Below, in pieces: positions 1 through 8,479 of a stretch of 64,000 nucleotides of DNA (positions are counted from its first letter, which is position 1; each line of letters starts with the position of its first letter). The notes under the pieces were generated by a model that saw nothing but the letters and a program-made list of their open reading frames with translations, searched no databases and had not been told where the DNA came from. The position numbers and the translations under genes were made by a program. This stretch comes from CAVRZJ01 sp964594125 (GTDB lineage: Bacteria; Acidobacteriota; Thermoanaerobaculia; Thermoanaerobaculales; Thermoanaerobaculaceae): positions 124,001-188,000 of the forward strand of contig CAZQLL010000002.1 in NCBI GenBank assembly GCA_964594125.1, read 5' to 3'.

Positions 1-641
1 TCGACTACACGATCGAGCAGTGGATCGCGGCGCAGGCCGAGGAGCTGCCGGTCTCCAACGCCCTCGAGCACCTGAGGCAGCACGGCGTGGTGACCGCCCC
101 CGGGGCGCCGTTCTACGGGCGCACGCTCGGCGGCGGCCACCGGTTCCTGACGAAGTCCGGCAGGATCGAGCTGTACTCCGAGCGGCTGAAGGAGAACGGC
201 TACGACCCGCTGCCGGTGTACAAGGCGCCGGCGGCGCCGGCGCCCGGGTCGTTCCGCATGGTGCTGGGGCGCAAGGCCACCCACACCCACGCCGCCACCA
301 CCAACAACATGTGGCTCGCCGAGCAGACGCCGACCAACGACCTGTGGATCAACCCGGAGCCGGCGGCGCGGCTGGGGATCGCGGGCGGCGACCTCGTCGA
401 GGTGCGCTCGGCGGTCGGCGCGGTGCGCCTGCCGGCGCGCGTCACCCCCGAAATCCGGCCCGACTGCGTGTTCATGCTGCACGGCTTCGGCAAGCAGTCG
501 CGGCACCTGTCGCTGGCGTACGGCAACGGCGCCTGCGACGCCGACGTGCTGACGACGGCGTGGGACGCGGTTTCCGGCAACGCCGCGTTCCACGAGACGT
601 TCGTGACCGTGACCAAGGTCGAGGAGGCGGCCCGTGGCTGA
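1..641 (+). CDS. Molybdopterin oxidoreductase, PsrA/PhsA-like catalytic subunit (C-terminal part)
   Basis: Only the last ~212 residues are present; the reading frame is open from the window edge (first full codon at base 3) to TGA at 639-641. The segment has the C-terminal molybdopterin-dinucleotide-binding fold of the DMSO-reductase superfamily. Visible are THTHAATTNN followed by WL, the ARLGIAGGDLVEVRS strand-turn-strand, and RPDCVFMLHGFGKQSR near the end, the pattern I know from polysulfide/thiosulfate reductase A subunits. It should reduce or oxidise a sulfur or similar oxyanion compound at the periplasmic face. The substrate cannot be read from this fragment because the Mo-ligand region is missing. 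Its stop overlaps the next gene by 8 bases, so it belongs to the same operon as the Fe-S, NrfD and TorD-like genes. Confidence 0.85.
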   Translation, partial: DYTIEQWIAAQAEELPVSNALEHLRQHGVVTAPGAPFYGRTLGGGHRFLTKSGRIELYSERLKENGYDPLPVYKAPAAPAPGSFRMVLGRKATHTHAATTNNMWLAEQTPTNDLWINPEPAARLGIAGGDLVEVRSAVGAVRLPARVTPEIRPDCVFMLHGFGKQSRHLSLAYGNGACDADVLTTAWDAVSGNAAFHETFVTVTKVEEAARG

Positions 642-1197
642 GCGCTCGGGGAAGCGGAGAAGGCGGCTGGCGCTCGCGCTGGACGCCCGCAAGTGCATCA
701 ACTGCAAGGCGTGCGTGGTCGCCTGCAAGGCCGAGAACGGCGTCCCCCTCGGCCACTTCCGCAACCGCATCAACGAGGAGCACGGCGGCGAGTACCCGCT
801 GCTGCGCGCCTCCTTCGAGCCCGAGCAGTGCCACCACTGCGAGAGCCCGTCGTGCGTGCGGGTGTGCCCGACCGGCGCCTCCTACCGGCGCGCCGACGGG
901 GTGGTGCTGGTCGACGCCGACGACTGCATCGGCTGCGGCTACTGCATCATCGCTTGCCCGTACGATGCGCGCTACTTCAACCCGGAGACGCGCGTGGTCG
1001 ACAAGTGCACGCTGTGCACGCACCGCATCGACCACGGGCAGCTCCCGGCCTGCGTGCAGACCTGCCCGACCAAGGTGCGGGTGTTCGGCGACCTCAACGA
1101 CCCCGACGGCGAGCTCCACCGCGTCCTCGCCACCCGCCGCAGCCAGGTCAAGAAGCTGCAGACGGGCAACGACCCGCAGTTGCACTACCTGCTGTGA
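634..1197 (+). CDS. 4Fe-4S ferredoxin subunit of a molybdoenzyme complex (PsrB/PhsB/NrfC type)
   Basis: This 187-residue protein carries sixteen cysteines in four groups: C21/24/27/31, C66/69/74/78, C98/101/104/108 and C125/128/140/144. That fits four [4Fe-4S] clusters as in PsrB, PhsB, DmsB and NrfC. It would pass electrons between the membrane subunit and the molybdenum subunit. No N-terminal signal is seen, so in this family it is exported with the catalytic partner or faces the same side. The start is GTG at 634, preceded by GAGGAGG inside the end of the upstream gene; the 8-base overlap suggests translational coupling. The next gene begins 11 bases after its stop. The family assignment is firm; the exact complex is not. 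Confidence 0.9.
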   Translation: MAERSGKRRRRLALALDARKCINCKACVVACKAENGVPLGHFRNRINEEHGGEYPLLRASFEPEQCHHCESPSCVRVCPTGASYRRADGVVLVDADDCIGCGYCIIACPYDARYFNPETRVVDKCTLCTHRIDHGQLPACVQTCPTKVRVFGDLNDPDGELHRVLATRRSQVKKLQTGNDPQLHYLL

Positions 1198-1208
1198 GGA
1201 GGTGAGCC

Positions 1209-2171
1209 GTGCCTGACCCGCGCTGGGGCCTGCTGATCGTCTCCTACCTCTTCCTCGGCGGGATGTCCGCGGGGCTGTTCTTCGTCTCGGCGCTGGCCAC
1301 CTACCTGCGCGCGGGCGGGCAGCCGGCATACCCGCGGCTGGCGCGCGTGGGCGCGCTGCTGGCGCCGTGGCCGGTCGCGGTCGGATCGGCGCTGCTGGTG
1401 TTCGATCTCGGGCACTGGTACCGCTTCTACAAGCTGTTCGTCACCTTCGAGTGGCACAGCCCGATGTCGATCGGCGCCTGGCTGCTCGGGCTGTTCACGC
1501 TGGTCGCCTTCGCCGCCTTCTGGGCGTGGCTGCCGCCGGAGTGGCCGGCGGCGTTCATGCGCGCGCTGCCGCGCCGGCTGCGCTTCCTCGCGTTCGTCGA
1601 CCACCCCCGGCGGGAGGCGTGGCGGCGCCCGCTGGCGATGGCCGGGTTCCCGCTCGCCGTCGGCGTCGGCATCTACACCGGCGTGCTGCTCGGCGCGGTG
1701 CAGGCGCGGCCGTTCTGGAACACCAACCTGGTGGCGCAGATGTTCCTGTTCTCGGCGCTCTCCAGCGGCTGCGCGCTGCTCATCCTCGCGGTCTCGCTGC
1801 GCGCCGGGGGGCTCGACGCCGGCGAGGCGCGCCTCCTGTACAGCCTCGACATCGTGCTCATCGTGCTCGAGCTGTTCATCGTCATCCCCTACCTGATCCA
1901 CGGGGCGCTGTCGCCGCTCGCCGTCCAGCAGGCGCTCAAGCTGGTCCTCGGCGGCCCGTACACGTTCGCGTTCTGGGGGCTGTTCATGGCTGCCGGGCTG
2001 CTGCTGCCGCTCGCGCTCGAGGTGTGGGAGATGCGGCCGGTGCTGCTCGATCGCGGCACGTTCCACTCCGGCCGCGCGCTCGCCACGGTGTCGGCGGCGC
2101 TCGTGCTGGCCGGCGGCTTCGTGCTGCGCTACGTCTTCGTCTACGCCGGGCAGATGAGCACCTTCCAATGA
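1209..2171 (+). CDS. NrfD/PsrC-like membrane subunit, quinone-interacting anchor
   Basis: This 320-residue hydrophobic protein has about eight to nine predicted membrane segments, starting GLLIVSYLFLGGMSAGLFF, the usual first helix of NrfD/PsrC proteins with its conserved glycines. It should exchange electrons with the membrane quinone pool and link it to the Fe-S subunit. The start is GTG at 1209 with a GAGGAGGTGAG ribosome-binding site directly upstream. Its TGA overlaps the ATG of the TorD-like gene (ATGA at 2168-2171), so the two are translationally coupled. Length and gene order (Mo subunit, FeS, NrfD, chaperone) match complex iron-sulfur molybdoenzymes. Direction of electron flow is not determinable here. 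Confidence 0.9.
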   Translation: MPDPRWGLLIVSYLFLGGMSAGLFFVSALATYLRAGGQPAYPRLARVGALLAPWPVAVGSALLVFDLGHWYRFYKLFVTFEWHSPMSIGAWLLGLFTLVAFAAFWAWLPPEWPAAFMRALPRRLRFLAFVDHPRREAWRRPLAMAGFPLAVGVGIYTGVLLGAVQARPFWNTNLVAQMFLFSALSSGCALLILAVSLRAGGLDAGEARLLYSLDIVLIVLELFIVIPYLIHGALSPLAVQQALKLVLGGPYTFAFWGLFMAAGLLLPLALEVWEMRPVLLDRGTFHSGRALATVSAALVLAGGFVLRYVFVYAGQMSTFQ

Positions 2172-2878
2172 GCGCTGCGGACACGGACGCCGCCGCCCTG
2201 CGGGCGCTCGCCGGCGCGCTCGACGCGCTCGCCGAGGTGTTCCTCGTGCCCGGCAGCCCGGCGGGTGCGCGCGCCGCGGCGGCCGCCGCCGCGCTGCGCG
2301 CCGCGGGACCGGGACTCGCCGCGACGGCGGCGGCGCTGGAGGCGCTCGCGGCGGCGCCCGCCGATGCGACCGGCGAATCGTTCGCGCGCCTGTTCCTGGT
2401 CGGTCGGGGCTCGGCGGCGCACCCGTTCGAGTCGTTCTACCGCGCGGGAACCCTCGCCGACCCCGGCTGCCTGGACGAGCTGTACGAGCTCTACGGGGCC
2501 GCCGGCGTTCGTCCGGAAGCCGGCCTCGCGGCCGCGCCCGACCATCTCGGCGCCGAGCTCGACCTGCTCGCGCTGCTGCTCGCGGGGCTCGCCGGGACGC
2601 GCGCCGGCTCGGCGGCGCGCGCCGAGCTCGCGGAGCTGGCGGCAACCCTCGTCAACCGCCACCTGACCCCGTTCCTGGCGGCGTTCGGCGCGCGCCTCGC
2701 GGCCGCCGCGCCGGCGCCCCGCTACGCCGCCGCGGCGCGCGCTGCTGCCGCCGCCGCCGCCGCGACCGGCCGCCTGCTGGGCGGTGCCGAGGCGGCCGCG
2801 GCGGATTCCCAAGCCGACCGATCCCACGACAACACGGTGAAGTGTGCCGCCGGAGGGCGGCGAAAGGAGGATGCGACG
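2168..2878 (+). CDS. TorD-like molybdoenzyme maturation chaperone, reading frame without its own stop
   Basis: This is an alanine/leucine-rich, all-helical protein that looks like a TorD/DmsD-family chaperone. Recognisable parts are FARLFLVGRGSAAHPFESFYR near residues 75-95 and DHLGAELDLLALLLAG near residues 125-140, both typical of the family. It would bind the signal region of the catalytic subunit and help insert the cofactor. ATG at 2168 overlaps the NrfD stop. Odd point: after about 210 family-like residues no stop codon follows, and the frame runs in phase into the barrel gene at 2879, giving one open frame to 4522. The end given here is simply the base before that next start. The last ~25 codons look like intergenic sequence, so a lost stop or a sequence error is likely. 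Confidence 0.7.
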
Positions 2879-4522
2879 ATGCGTTGGTTCACCACACTGA
2901 TGGCCGGGGTGCTGCTGCTGCCAGCGGCGGCGTTTGCCCAGGAGGCCGCCACGGCCGACGAGACCGAGCAGCTCCGCGCGGACCTCGAGGAGATCCAGGA
3001 GCGGCTCGACAAGGTCGAGCGCAAGGCCGCGAAGGACCGCCTGAACTTCTCCGGCGACTTCCGCTTCGAGGCGCACTCGATCTCGGCCTCGATCCCTGAC
3101 CACTACGACGGCATGGCGCTGCAGAAGGGCGTCGTCGACACGTTCTTCTACTACGGGTCGACCGGCCAGCTCCCCGAGAGCCCGCAGGCAGTGCAGCAGT
3201 TCATCGCCCAGAACTACGGCTCGTATCTGTACTTCACGTCGAACCTCACCTACGAGGGGCTGCAGCAGGCGATGGGGATGATTCCGCCCGAGATGCAGCA
3301 GGCGCTCATCGGGTCGCTGCTGCCCTACACCTACACCCCCGGCTACGACGCCGACAACTCGATCCTCTACACCAACCGCCTGCGCCTCAACATGGACGCC
3401 GAGGTGGCCGAGAACGTCAAGTTCACCGGCCGGCTGTCGATGTACAAGGCGTTCGGCGACTCCACCGGCGTGCAGGTGTTCAACGGACAGTCCAACTCGT
3501 TCAACATTGACGGCAACACCGCCGGCGTGCCCAACGGCGACATGCTGCGCGTCGAGCGCGCCTACTTCGACTGGACCAACATCGGCGGCAGCGGGCTGTA
3601 CCTGTCGATCGGCCGCCGTCCCTCCTCCGGAGGCCCGCCGCTGAACATCCGTTACGGCGAGCTGCGCGCCGGCTCGCCGATGGGCTCGCTGATCGACTTC
3701 CAGTTCGACGGCATCACCGTCGGGTACCACATCAACGAGTGGTCGACCGCGCGCCTTTGCTACGGGCTCGGCTACGAGAGCGGCTACGGCAACGGCGAGG
3801 TGCTCAAGGCGCCCGCCGACCGCCTCGAGGACGCGCAGTTCGCCGGCCTCAACTGGGACGTGTACAACTACGAGGACACGTTGGCGCAGATCACCATCGC
3901 GCGCGCCTTCAACCTCACCGACGGTTTCAACGGCCTCGTCGTGCTGCCCAAGAACCCGCTCACCGGCCAGGACGTCGGCGCCCCCGTGGTGATGCGCTTC
4001 ACGCCGTCGGCGAACCTCGGCGACATGGACATCGCCGGCGCGGTGTTCGTGCGCAAGGATGGCCCGATCGACTGGTTCCTGAACTACAACTGGGTCAAGA
4101 GCCACCCCGACGACGTGACGACGCCGTTCGGCGGCATGTTCTCCGACCCGTTCCAGACCCCGGAGTCGCAGTCGGGCACGATGTACTACTTCGGCGCCCG
4201 CTACACGCTGCCCAACGGCGCCACGATGATCGGCGCCGAGTACAACCACGGCTCCGAGTACTGGTTCAACTTCACCCCGGCGCAGGACGACATCATCGCC
4301 CCGAAGACCAACACCCGCGGCAGCGTCTACGAGCTCTACCTCATCCACAACATCCGCGATCGGTTCTCGTTCCGCCTCGGCTACATCAGCTACGACTACG
4401 AGTACTCGGGCTCGGGGTGGCACCTCGGCGCGCCGAAGAAGCTCGACTCGATGCCCGTGCTCGGCTTCCCGACGTACGACAGCGCCGACATGCTCACCGC
4501 GACGTTCACCGTCAAGTTCTGA
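2879..4522 (+). CDS. Outer-membrane beta-barrel protein, DUF3373-like, with coiled-coil start
   Basis: This protein of 547 residues has a signal peptide (MRWFTTLMAGVLLLPAAAFA, cleavage after AFA) and a short charged coiled coil (ETEQLRADLEEIQERLDKVE). A long stretch of alternating strands rich in Tyr, Asn and Gly follows and ends in VKF, a terminal aromatic as in outer-membrane barrels. The segments RLRLNMDAEV and FTGRLSMYK resemble the DUF3373 family of uncharacterised proteins from anaerobes; I recognise this by memory and cannot run a profile. The start is ATG 2879 with AAAGGAGG eight bases upstream. Co-location with the molybdoenzyme operon suggests it moves substrate or product across the outer membrane, but that is inference. 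Confidence 0.75.
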   Translation: MRWFTTLMAGVLLLPAAAFAQEAATADETEQLRADLEEIQERLDKVERKAAKDRLNFSGDFRFEAHSISASIPDHYDGMALQKGVVDTFFYYGSTGQLPESPQAVQQFIAQNYGSYLYFTSNLTYEGLQQAMGMIPPEMQQALIGSLLPYTYTPGYDADNSILYTNRLRLNMDAEVAENVKFTGRLSMYKAFGDSTGVQVFNGQSNSFNIDGNTAGVPNGDMLRVERAYFDWTNIGGSGLYLSIGRRPSSGGPPLNIRYGELRAGSPMGSLIDFQFDGITVGYHINEWSTARLCYGLGYESGYGNGEVLKAPADRLEDAQFAGLNWDVYNYEDTLAQITIARAFNLTDGFNGLVVLPKNPLTGQDVGAPVVMRFTPSANLGDMDIAGAVFVRKDGPIDWFLNYNWVKSHPDDVTTPFGGMFSDPFQTPESQSGTMYYFGARYTLPNGATMIGAEYNHGSEYWFNFTPAQDDIIAPKTNTRGSVYELYLIHNIRDRFSFRLGYISYDYEYSGSGWHLGAPKKLDSMPVLGFPTYDSADMLTATFTVKF

Positions 4523-4582
4523 CCGACTCCCCGCGCCGCGCGGAGCCGCAACGCGAATACAGCGCGCAGGGGCGGTGCAGGC

Positions 4583-4616
4583 GGCCCCGTCTCGCCGGGT
4601 ACGGCGAGGCGGGGCC
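4583..4616 (+). terminator. Hairpin downstream of the respiratory operon
   Basis: A 14-bp stem (4583-4596 with 4603-4616, one G-T pair) closes a 6-base loop and is followed by GGTTTC. It lies between the barrel gene stop (4522) and the kinase start (4641) and is a reasonable factor-independent terminator, though its T-tract is short. Confidence 0.6.
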
Positions 4617-4625
4617 GGTTTCGCG

Positions 4626-4631
4626 TAGAAT
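4626..4631 (+). promoter_or_regulatory. -10-like TAGAAT just before the kinase start
   Basis: TAGAAT lies 9 bases before ATG 4641 and no ribosome-binding site is visible, so transcription may begin at or very near the start codon. No good -35 hexamer is seen. The same arrangement recurs at several genes in the window. Confidence 0.45.
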
Positions 4632-4640
4632 CGGGAACAG

Positions 4641-7226
4641 ATGCCTGAGCGGCTGCAGCCCGGCACGCGCGTCGGCCCCTACGAGGTGATCGACCTGGTT
4701 GCCACCGGGGGGATGGGCCAGGTGTTCCGCGCCCGCGACACGCGCCTGGGCCGCGACGTCGCGATCAAGATCCTGCCGCCGGCGCTCGCCGGCGACGAGG
4801 ACCGCCTGCGCCGCTTCGAGCAGGAGGCGCGCGCCGCCGGCATGCTCAACCACCCGAACATCATGGCGATCTACGACGTGGGCACCCACGAGGGATCGCC
4901 GTTCGTGGTCTCCGAGCTGCTCGAGGGGCAGACGCTGCGCGAGCTGCTCGACGAGGGGTCGCTGACGCCGCGCAAGGCCGTCGACCTGACGATCCAGATC
5001 GCGCTGGGGCTCGACGCGGCGCACGCCAAGGGAATCGTCCACCGCGACCTCAAGCCCGACAACCTGTTCGTCACCGCCGAAGGGCTGCTCAAGATCCTCG
5101 ACTTCGGGCTCGCGAAGCTCACCGGCGCGGCGCGGGCGGGGATCGCGGCGGGCGAGGGGAAGCCGCACACGACCGAGGCCGGGATCGTCTTCGGAACCGC
5201 CGGGTACATGTCGCCGGAGCAGGTCCGCGGCAAGGACGTCGACCACCGCTCGGACATCTTCGCGGTCGGCACCATCCTCTACGAGATGGTGACCGGCAAC
5301 CGCGCCTTCGCCGCGCCGACGCCGGTCGAGACGCTCAACGCCATCCTCAAGGACGAGCCGGCGGCGCTCGCCGAGGGGAGCGGCGCGCTGCCGCCGGTGC
5401 TCGACCGCATCATGCGCCGCTGCCTCGAGAAGCGCCCCGAGGAGCGCTTCCAGTCGGCGCGCGACCTGGCGTTCGCGCTGCAGGCGGTGACCGACCTGAA
5501 GATGCCACTGCCCGACCAGGTGGCGCGGCGGCGAGTGCGCTCGCGCTGGCTGCGGCGGGTGGCGGTCGGCGGGGTGCTGCTCGCCACCGGGCTCGGCCTC
5601 GGGCTGCTGCTGGCGGCGCTCCTGCCGGCCGCGCAGCCGATCTACGCGCGGCTCACCTACCGCCGCGGGATGGTGTCGGCCGGCCGCTTCGCCCCGGACG
5701 GCCGCACCGTCGTCTACTCGGCGAGCTGGGACGGGGCGCCGATGGGGATCTTCATCAAGCGGCCGGAGAGCGAGGACTCGGTGCCGGTCGACGTCCCGAG
5801 CGCCGTCCTGCAGTCGGTGTCGCGCTCCGGCGAGATGGCGATCCTGCTGCGCCCGCAGGTGGCGCACTACGGCGTGTGGAGCGGCACGCTGGCGAGGGTC
5901 CCCCTCACCGGCGGGACGCCCCGGGAGGTGGCGCAGGACATCGAGCAGGCGGAGTGGGCGCCCGACGGCGCCACCCTCGCCGTTGTCCGCGAGGCGGACG
6001 GGCGCTCGCGTCTCGAGTACCCGCCGGGCACGGTGCTGCACTCGTCGACCGGCCACCTGTCGTACCCGCGCTTCTCGCCCGACGGCGAGCAGATTGCGTT
6101 CTTCGACCACCCGCTGGGCGGCGACGACCGCGGCTCCGTCGCCGTGGTGCCGGCGCGCGGCGGCAAGGTGCGCACGCTGTCGCCGGCGTGGGAGAGCGTG
6201 CAGGGCCTCGCCTGGTCGGCGTCGGGCGGCGAGGTGTGGTTCACCGCCACCGGCGGCGGCAGCCAGCGGTCGCTGTACGGCGTCACCCCGTCAGGAGCGC
6301 TGCGCGTCATCACGCGGGCGCCGGGGCCGCTGCTGCTGCGCGACGTCGCCGCCTCCGGCGCCGCGCTGCTCACCCGCGACGACGTGCGCTGGGGGATCAT
6401 GGCGCTGCCGCCCGGAGGCGAGCGCGAGGTCGACCTCTCGTGGCTGGAGTTCTCGATCAGCGCCGACCTCGCCGCCGACGGCAGCCGCGTCCTCTTCGAG
6501 GAGCAGAGCGTCGCCGCCGGGCCCAACTACGCGGTGTGCCTGCGTCCCACCGGCGGTGCGCCGCACGTGCGGCTCGGCGAGGGGCGGGCGTTCGCCCTGT
6601 CGCCCGACGGGACGTTGGTCCTCGCGTCGCTGCCGACCGCCCCCACCCGCCTGCTGCTGCTGCCGACCGGTCCGGGCGAGGTGCGCCAGATCGACCCCGG
6701 CGGCATCGGCATCGACGCCGCCGCGTGGTTTCCCGACGGGCAGCGCATCGTGCTCGCCGGCACGCAGTGGAGCGGCGCCCGCCGCCTGTGGGTGCTCGCG
6801 CTCGACGCCGGCCCGGTGCGACCGATCTCGCCGCCCGACGGCGACGTCGGCAGCCGCGCGGGCATCTGCGTCTCGCCCGACGGCGCCGCCGTCGCCGCCG
6901 TCGGTCCGGAGGGGAAGGTGTGGCTGTACCCGGTCGAGGGCGGCGCGCCGCGGCCGCTGTTCGCGGTCGCGCACAACGAGGTGCCGCTGTGCTTCTCGGC
7001 CGACGGGCGGTACCTCTTCACGGGGGCGCGCCGCGAGCTGCCCGGCCACGTCTTCCGTGTCGAGATCGCCACCGGCGCGCGCGAGCCGTGGCTCACGCTC
7101 CTGCCGGCCGACCCGGCCGGCGTGCGCGTCATCGGCAACATCCACATCACCCCCGACGGCGCCTCCTACGCCTACACCTACAACCGGCTGCTCTCCGAGC
7201 TCTACCGCGTCACCGGGCTGTCCTGA
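4641..7226 (+). CDS. Ser/Thr protein kinase with transmembrane helix and C-terminal beta-propeller
   Basis: This 861-residue protein has an N-terminal Hanks-type kinase domain (residues ~13-285). It shows glycine loop ATGGMGQVF, AIK with Lys43, HRDLKPDN at 134-141, DFG at 154-156 and GTAGYMSPEQ at 185-194; all catalytic residues are intact. A single membrane helix follows at about 307-330 (VAVGGVLLATGLGLGLLLAA). The remaining ~530 residues are TolB/WD40-like propeller blades with recurring F-S-P-D-G motifs (FAPDGR, FSPDGE, LSPDGT, VSPDGA), placed outside the cytoplasmic membrane. This layout is common in Acidobacteriota and suggests sensing of an envelope or periplasmic ligand; the ligand and targets are unknown. 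No neighbouring gene is obviously its substrate. Confidence 0.9.
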   Translation: MPERLQPGTRVGPYEVIDLVATGGMGQVFRARDTRLGRDVAIKILPPALAGDEDRLRRFEQEARAAGMLNHPNIMAIYDVGTHEGSPFVVSELLEGQTLRELLDEGSLTPRKAVDLTIQIALGLDAAHAKGIVHRDLKPDNLFVTAEGLLKILDFGLAKLTGAARAGIAAGEGKPHTTEAGIVFGTAGYMSPEQVRGKDVDHRSDIFAVGTILYEMVTGNRAFAAPTPVETLNAILKDEPAALAEGSGALPPVLDRIMRRCLEKRPEERFQSARDLAFALQAVTDLKMPLPDQVARRRVRSRWLRRVAVGGVLLATGLGLGLLLAALLPAAQPIYARLTYRRGMVSAGRFAPDGRTVVYSASWDGAPMGIFIKRPESEDSVPVDVPSAVLQSVSRSGEMAILLRPQVAHYGVWSGTLARVPLTGGTPREVAQDIEQAEWAPDGATLAVVREADGRSRLEYPPGTVLHSSTGHLSYPRFSPDGEQIAFFDHPLGGDDRGSVAVVPARGGKVRTLSPAWESVQGLAWSASGGEVWFTATGGGSQRSLYGVTPSGALRVITRAPGPLLLRDVAASGAALLTRDDVRWGIMALPPGGEREVDLSWLEFSISADLAADGSRVLFEEQSVAAGPNYAVCLRPTGGAPHVRLGEGRAFALSPDGTLVLASLPTAPTRLLLLPTGPGEVRQIDPGGIGIDAAAWFPDGQRIVLAGTQWSGARRLWVLALDAGPVRPISPPDGDVGSRAGICVSPDGAAVAAVGPEGKVWLYPVEGGAPRPLFAVAHNEVPLCFSADGRYLFTGARRELPGHVFRVEIATGAREPWLTLLPADPAGVRVIGNIHITPDGASYAYTYNRLLSELYRVTGLS

Positions 7227-7313
7227 CCCCCGAGGCAGCACGTCTCATGACGCCGATTCCGGGCGGGGTTTGGCGGTCTGCGAGTGCGCCGACGACGGCC
7301 GCCGTCGGCCTCC

Positions 7314-7319
7314 TATAAT
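7314..7319 (+). promoter_or_regulatory. -10 TATAAT six bases before the GTG start at 7326
   Basis: A perfect TATAAT stands out in very GC-rich sequence and lies 6 bases before GTG 7326, which would make the transcript leaderless. No convincing -35 is seen at the usual distance. Confidence 0.55.
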
Positions 7320-7325
7320 GGCGGT

Positions 7326-8036
7326 GTGACCTTCCGGGACCGCCTTCTCGAGACGCTGCGGGCCGTCGAGAGCGTGCTGCAGGTCGAAGGCGTGATGGTC
7401 ATCGGCTCCGAGGTGCCGAACCTGTTGCAGGCTGAGGCGGCCTCCACGCTGGTGGTCTCGCAGGACGTCGACATCGGCGTGCCGGTGTCCCGTCTCGCCG
7501 AGGTGAAGCGGTGCGTCGCCGGGCTCGCCGCCTTCCGGCCCGCGGCGGAGGAGCCGTCCGTCAGGGTGCCGGTCGACCCACGTCTCATCGAGGTGAACTT
7601 CCTCGGCATCGACCCGGCGATCACGCGGGCGGCGGAGACGTACGTGCTCGAGGACCCGGAGCTGCCCCTGCTGGTGTTCGGGACGCTCTCGCACCTGCGG
7701 CCGGCGCCGCCGGCCGAGATCGCCGGTGTGCGTATGGTGCTGCCGAGGCCGGCAGGTCTCGTCCTCGAGAAGCTGCTCACCGACCGGTCCGGCGTCAAGG
7801 GCGAGCGCGACCTGCTGGTCGCCCTGGCGCTCCTGATGATCGCGGACAGCGGCGACCTCGACGAGCTGACCCGGCAGTACCGCGGGCTGAGCGCCGAGCT
7901 GCGCTACACGGTGCGCGCCAACCTCGCCTTGCTGTCGCTGCTGCGGCCAGTCGCAGGCATGCCTGACCCGCGGCCGGAGCGCGCTCGCATTGCGGTGCTG
8001 CTGCAGCGCCTCGACCGCGAGGAGGCCGGCCGGTGA
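7326..8036 (+). CDS. Nucleotidyltransferase-like protein of unknown role
   Basis: This 236-residue protein has a G-S ... D-V-D-I signature (GSEVPNLL, then QDVDIGVP about 20 residues on), which fits the nucleotidyltransferase fold of the minimal, AbiEii-like or aminoglycoside-type families. The C-terminal half is helical (LVLEKLLTDRSGVKGERDLL, close to the K-x-x-D/R pattern seen in those families). I chose GTG 7326 because it sits just downstream of TATAAT; an upstream in-frame start at 7284 would place the promoter inside the gene. Its stop overlaps the GTG of the next gene (GTGA at 8033-8036), so the two form a coupled unit. Possible roles are a nucleotidyl-transferring toxin, a modifying enzyme or a catalytically dead relative; I cannot decide. 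Confidence 0.55.
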   Translation: MTFRDRLLETLRAVESVLQVEGVMVIGSEVPNLLQAEAASTLVVSQDVDIGVPVSRLAEVKRCVAGLAAFRPAAEEPSVRVPVDPRLIEVNFLGIDPAITRAAETYVLEDPELPLLVFGTLSHLRPAPPAEIAGVRMVLPRPAGLVLEKLLTDRSGVKGERDLLVALALLMIADSGDLDELTRQYRGLSAELRYTVRANLALLSLLRPVAGMPDPRPERARIAVLLQRLDREEAGR

Positions 8037-8428
8037 CCGCGACGTCTGCGCTCACCGCACGCGCCCGCGAGGTCCGCGCGCGGGCCGCGGTCCGCAACTG
8101 GGAGTATCGCCAGCGCGAGCGTGCGAAGGGCGTGTGGGTGCGGCTCGCCAGGTTGCTCGCGAACTCGGAGTCGGCGTGGGAGATTCCGTGTAAGGCGGCG
8201 GCGGCACTGGAGCAGCAGGGTTACCCCCGCGCTCCCGTCGGCCGCGAGCTCTCTCCCGAGCTGACGATCCTCGTCGTGCCGGCGGAGTGCATCGTGCGGA
8301 TCGCCGGCGTGCGGAATCTCGAGGTGCGTGTGTCCGCCGAGCTGCTGGCGGCCCCGTGCATCGCGCTCGTGCCGTTCGGTGACGGACAGGCTCCTAGCCC
8401 GGAGGCCGGCTCTGGCGCGGAGGGGTGA
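8033..8428 (+). CDS. Unknown protein coupled to the nucleotidyltransferase-like gene
   Basis: This 131-residue protein is of a family I do not recognise. The first half is basic and probably helical (ARAREVRARAAVRNWEYRQRERAK), with a tryptophan-containing segment after it; the second half looks like beta strands (LTILVVPAECIVRIAGVRNLEVRVS). There is no signal peptide or membrane helix. It starts at a GTG overlapping the previous stop, with GAGGAGG upstream, so it is almost certainly co-translated with it. The last five codons and the stop fall inside a dispersed hairpin repeat (8414-8479), so the present C-terminus may have been set by repeat insertion. Being a small partner of a nucleotidyltransferase-like protein, an antitoxin role is one option, unproven. 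Confidence 0.6.
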   Translation: MTATSALTARAREVRARAAVRNWEYRQRERAKGVWVRLARLLANSESAWEIPCKAAAALEQQGYPRAPVGRELSPELTILVVPAECIVRIAGVRNLEVRVSAELLAAPCIALVPFGDGQAPSPEAGSGAEG

Positions 8429-8479
8429 AGCGCCGGATTCACTCCGGCGCCGAAGGGAGGTCGCGAGACCTCCCCTTGA
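8414..8479. repeat. Dispersed double-hairpin repeat, copy between two convergent genes
   Basis: Two hairpins lie side by side. The first pairs 8430-8437 with 8443-8450 (loop TTCAC); the second pairs 8456-8462 with 8467-8473 (loop GCGA). The block matches, in reverse orientation, the tandem units at 17698-17960. It covers the stop codons of both the 131-aa gene (8428) and the MFS gene (8439, minus strand) and could serve as a bidirectional terminator. Confidence 0.8.
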
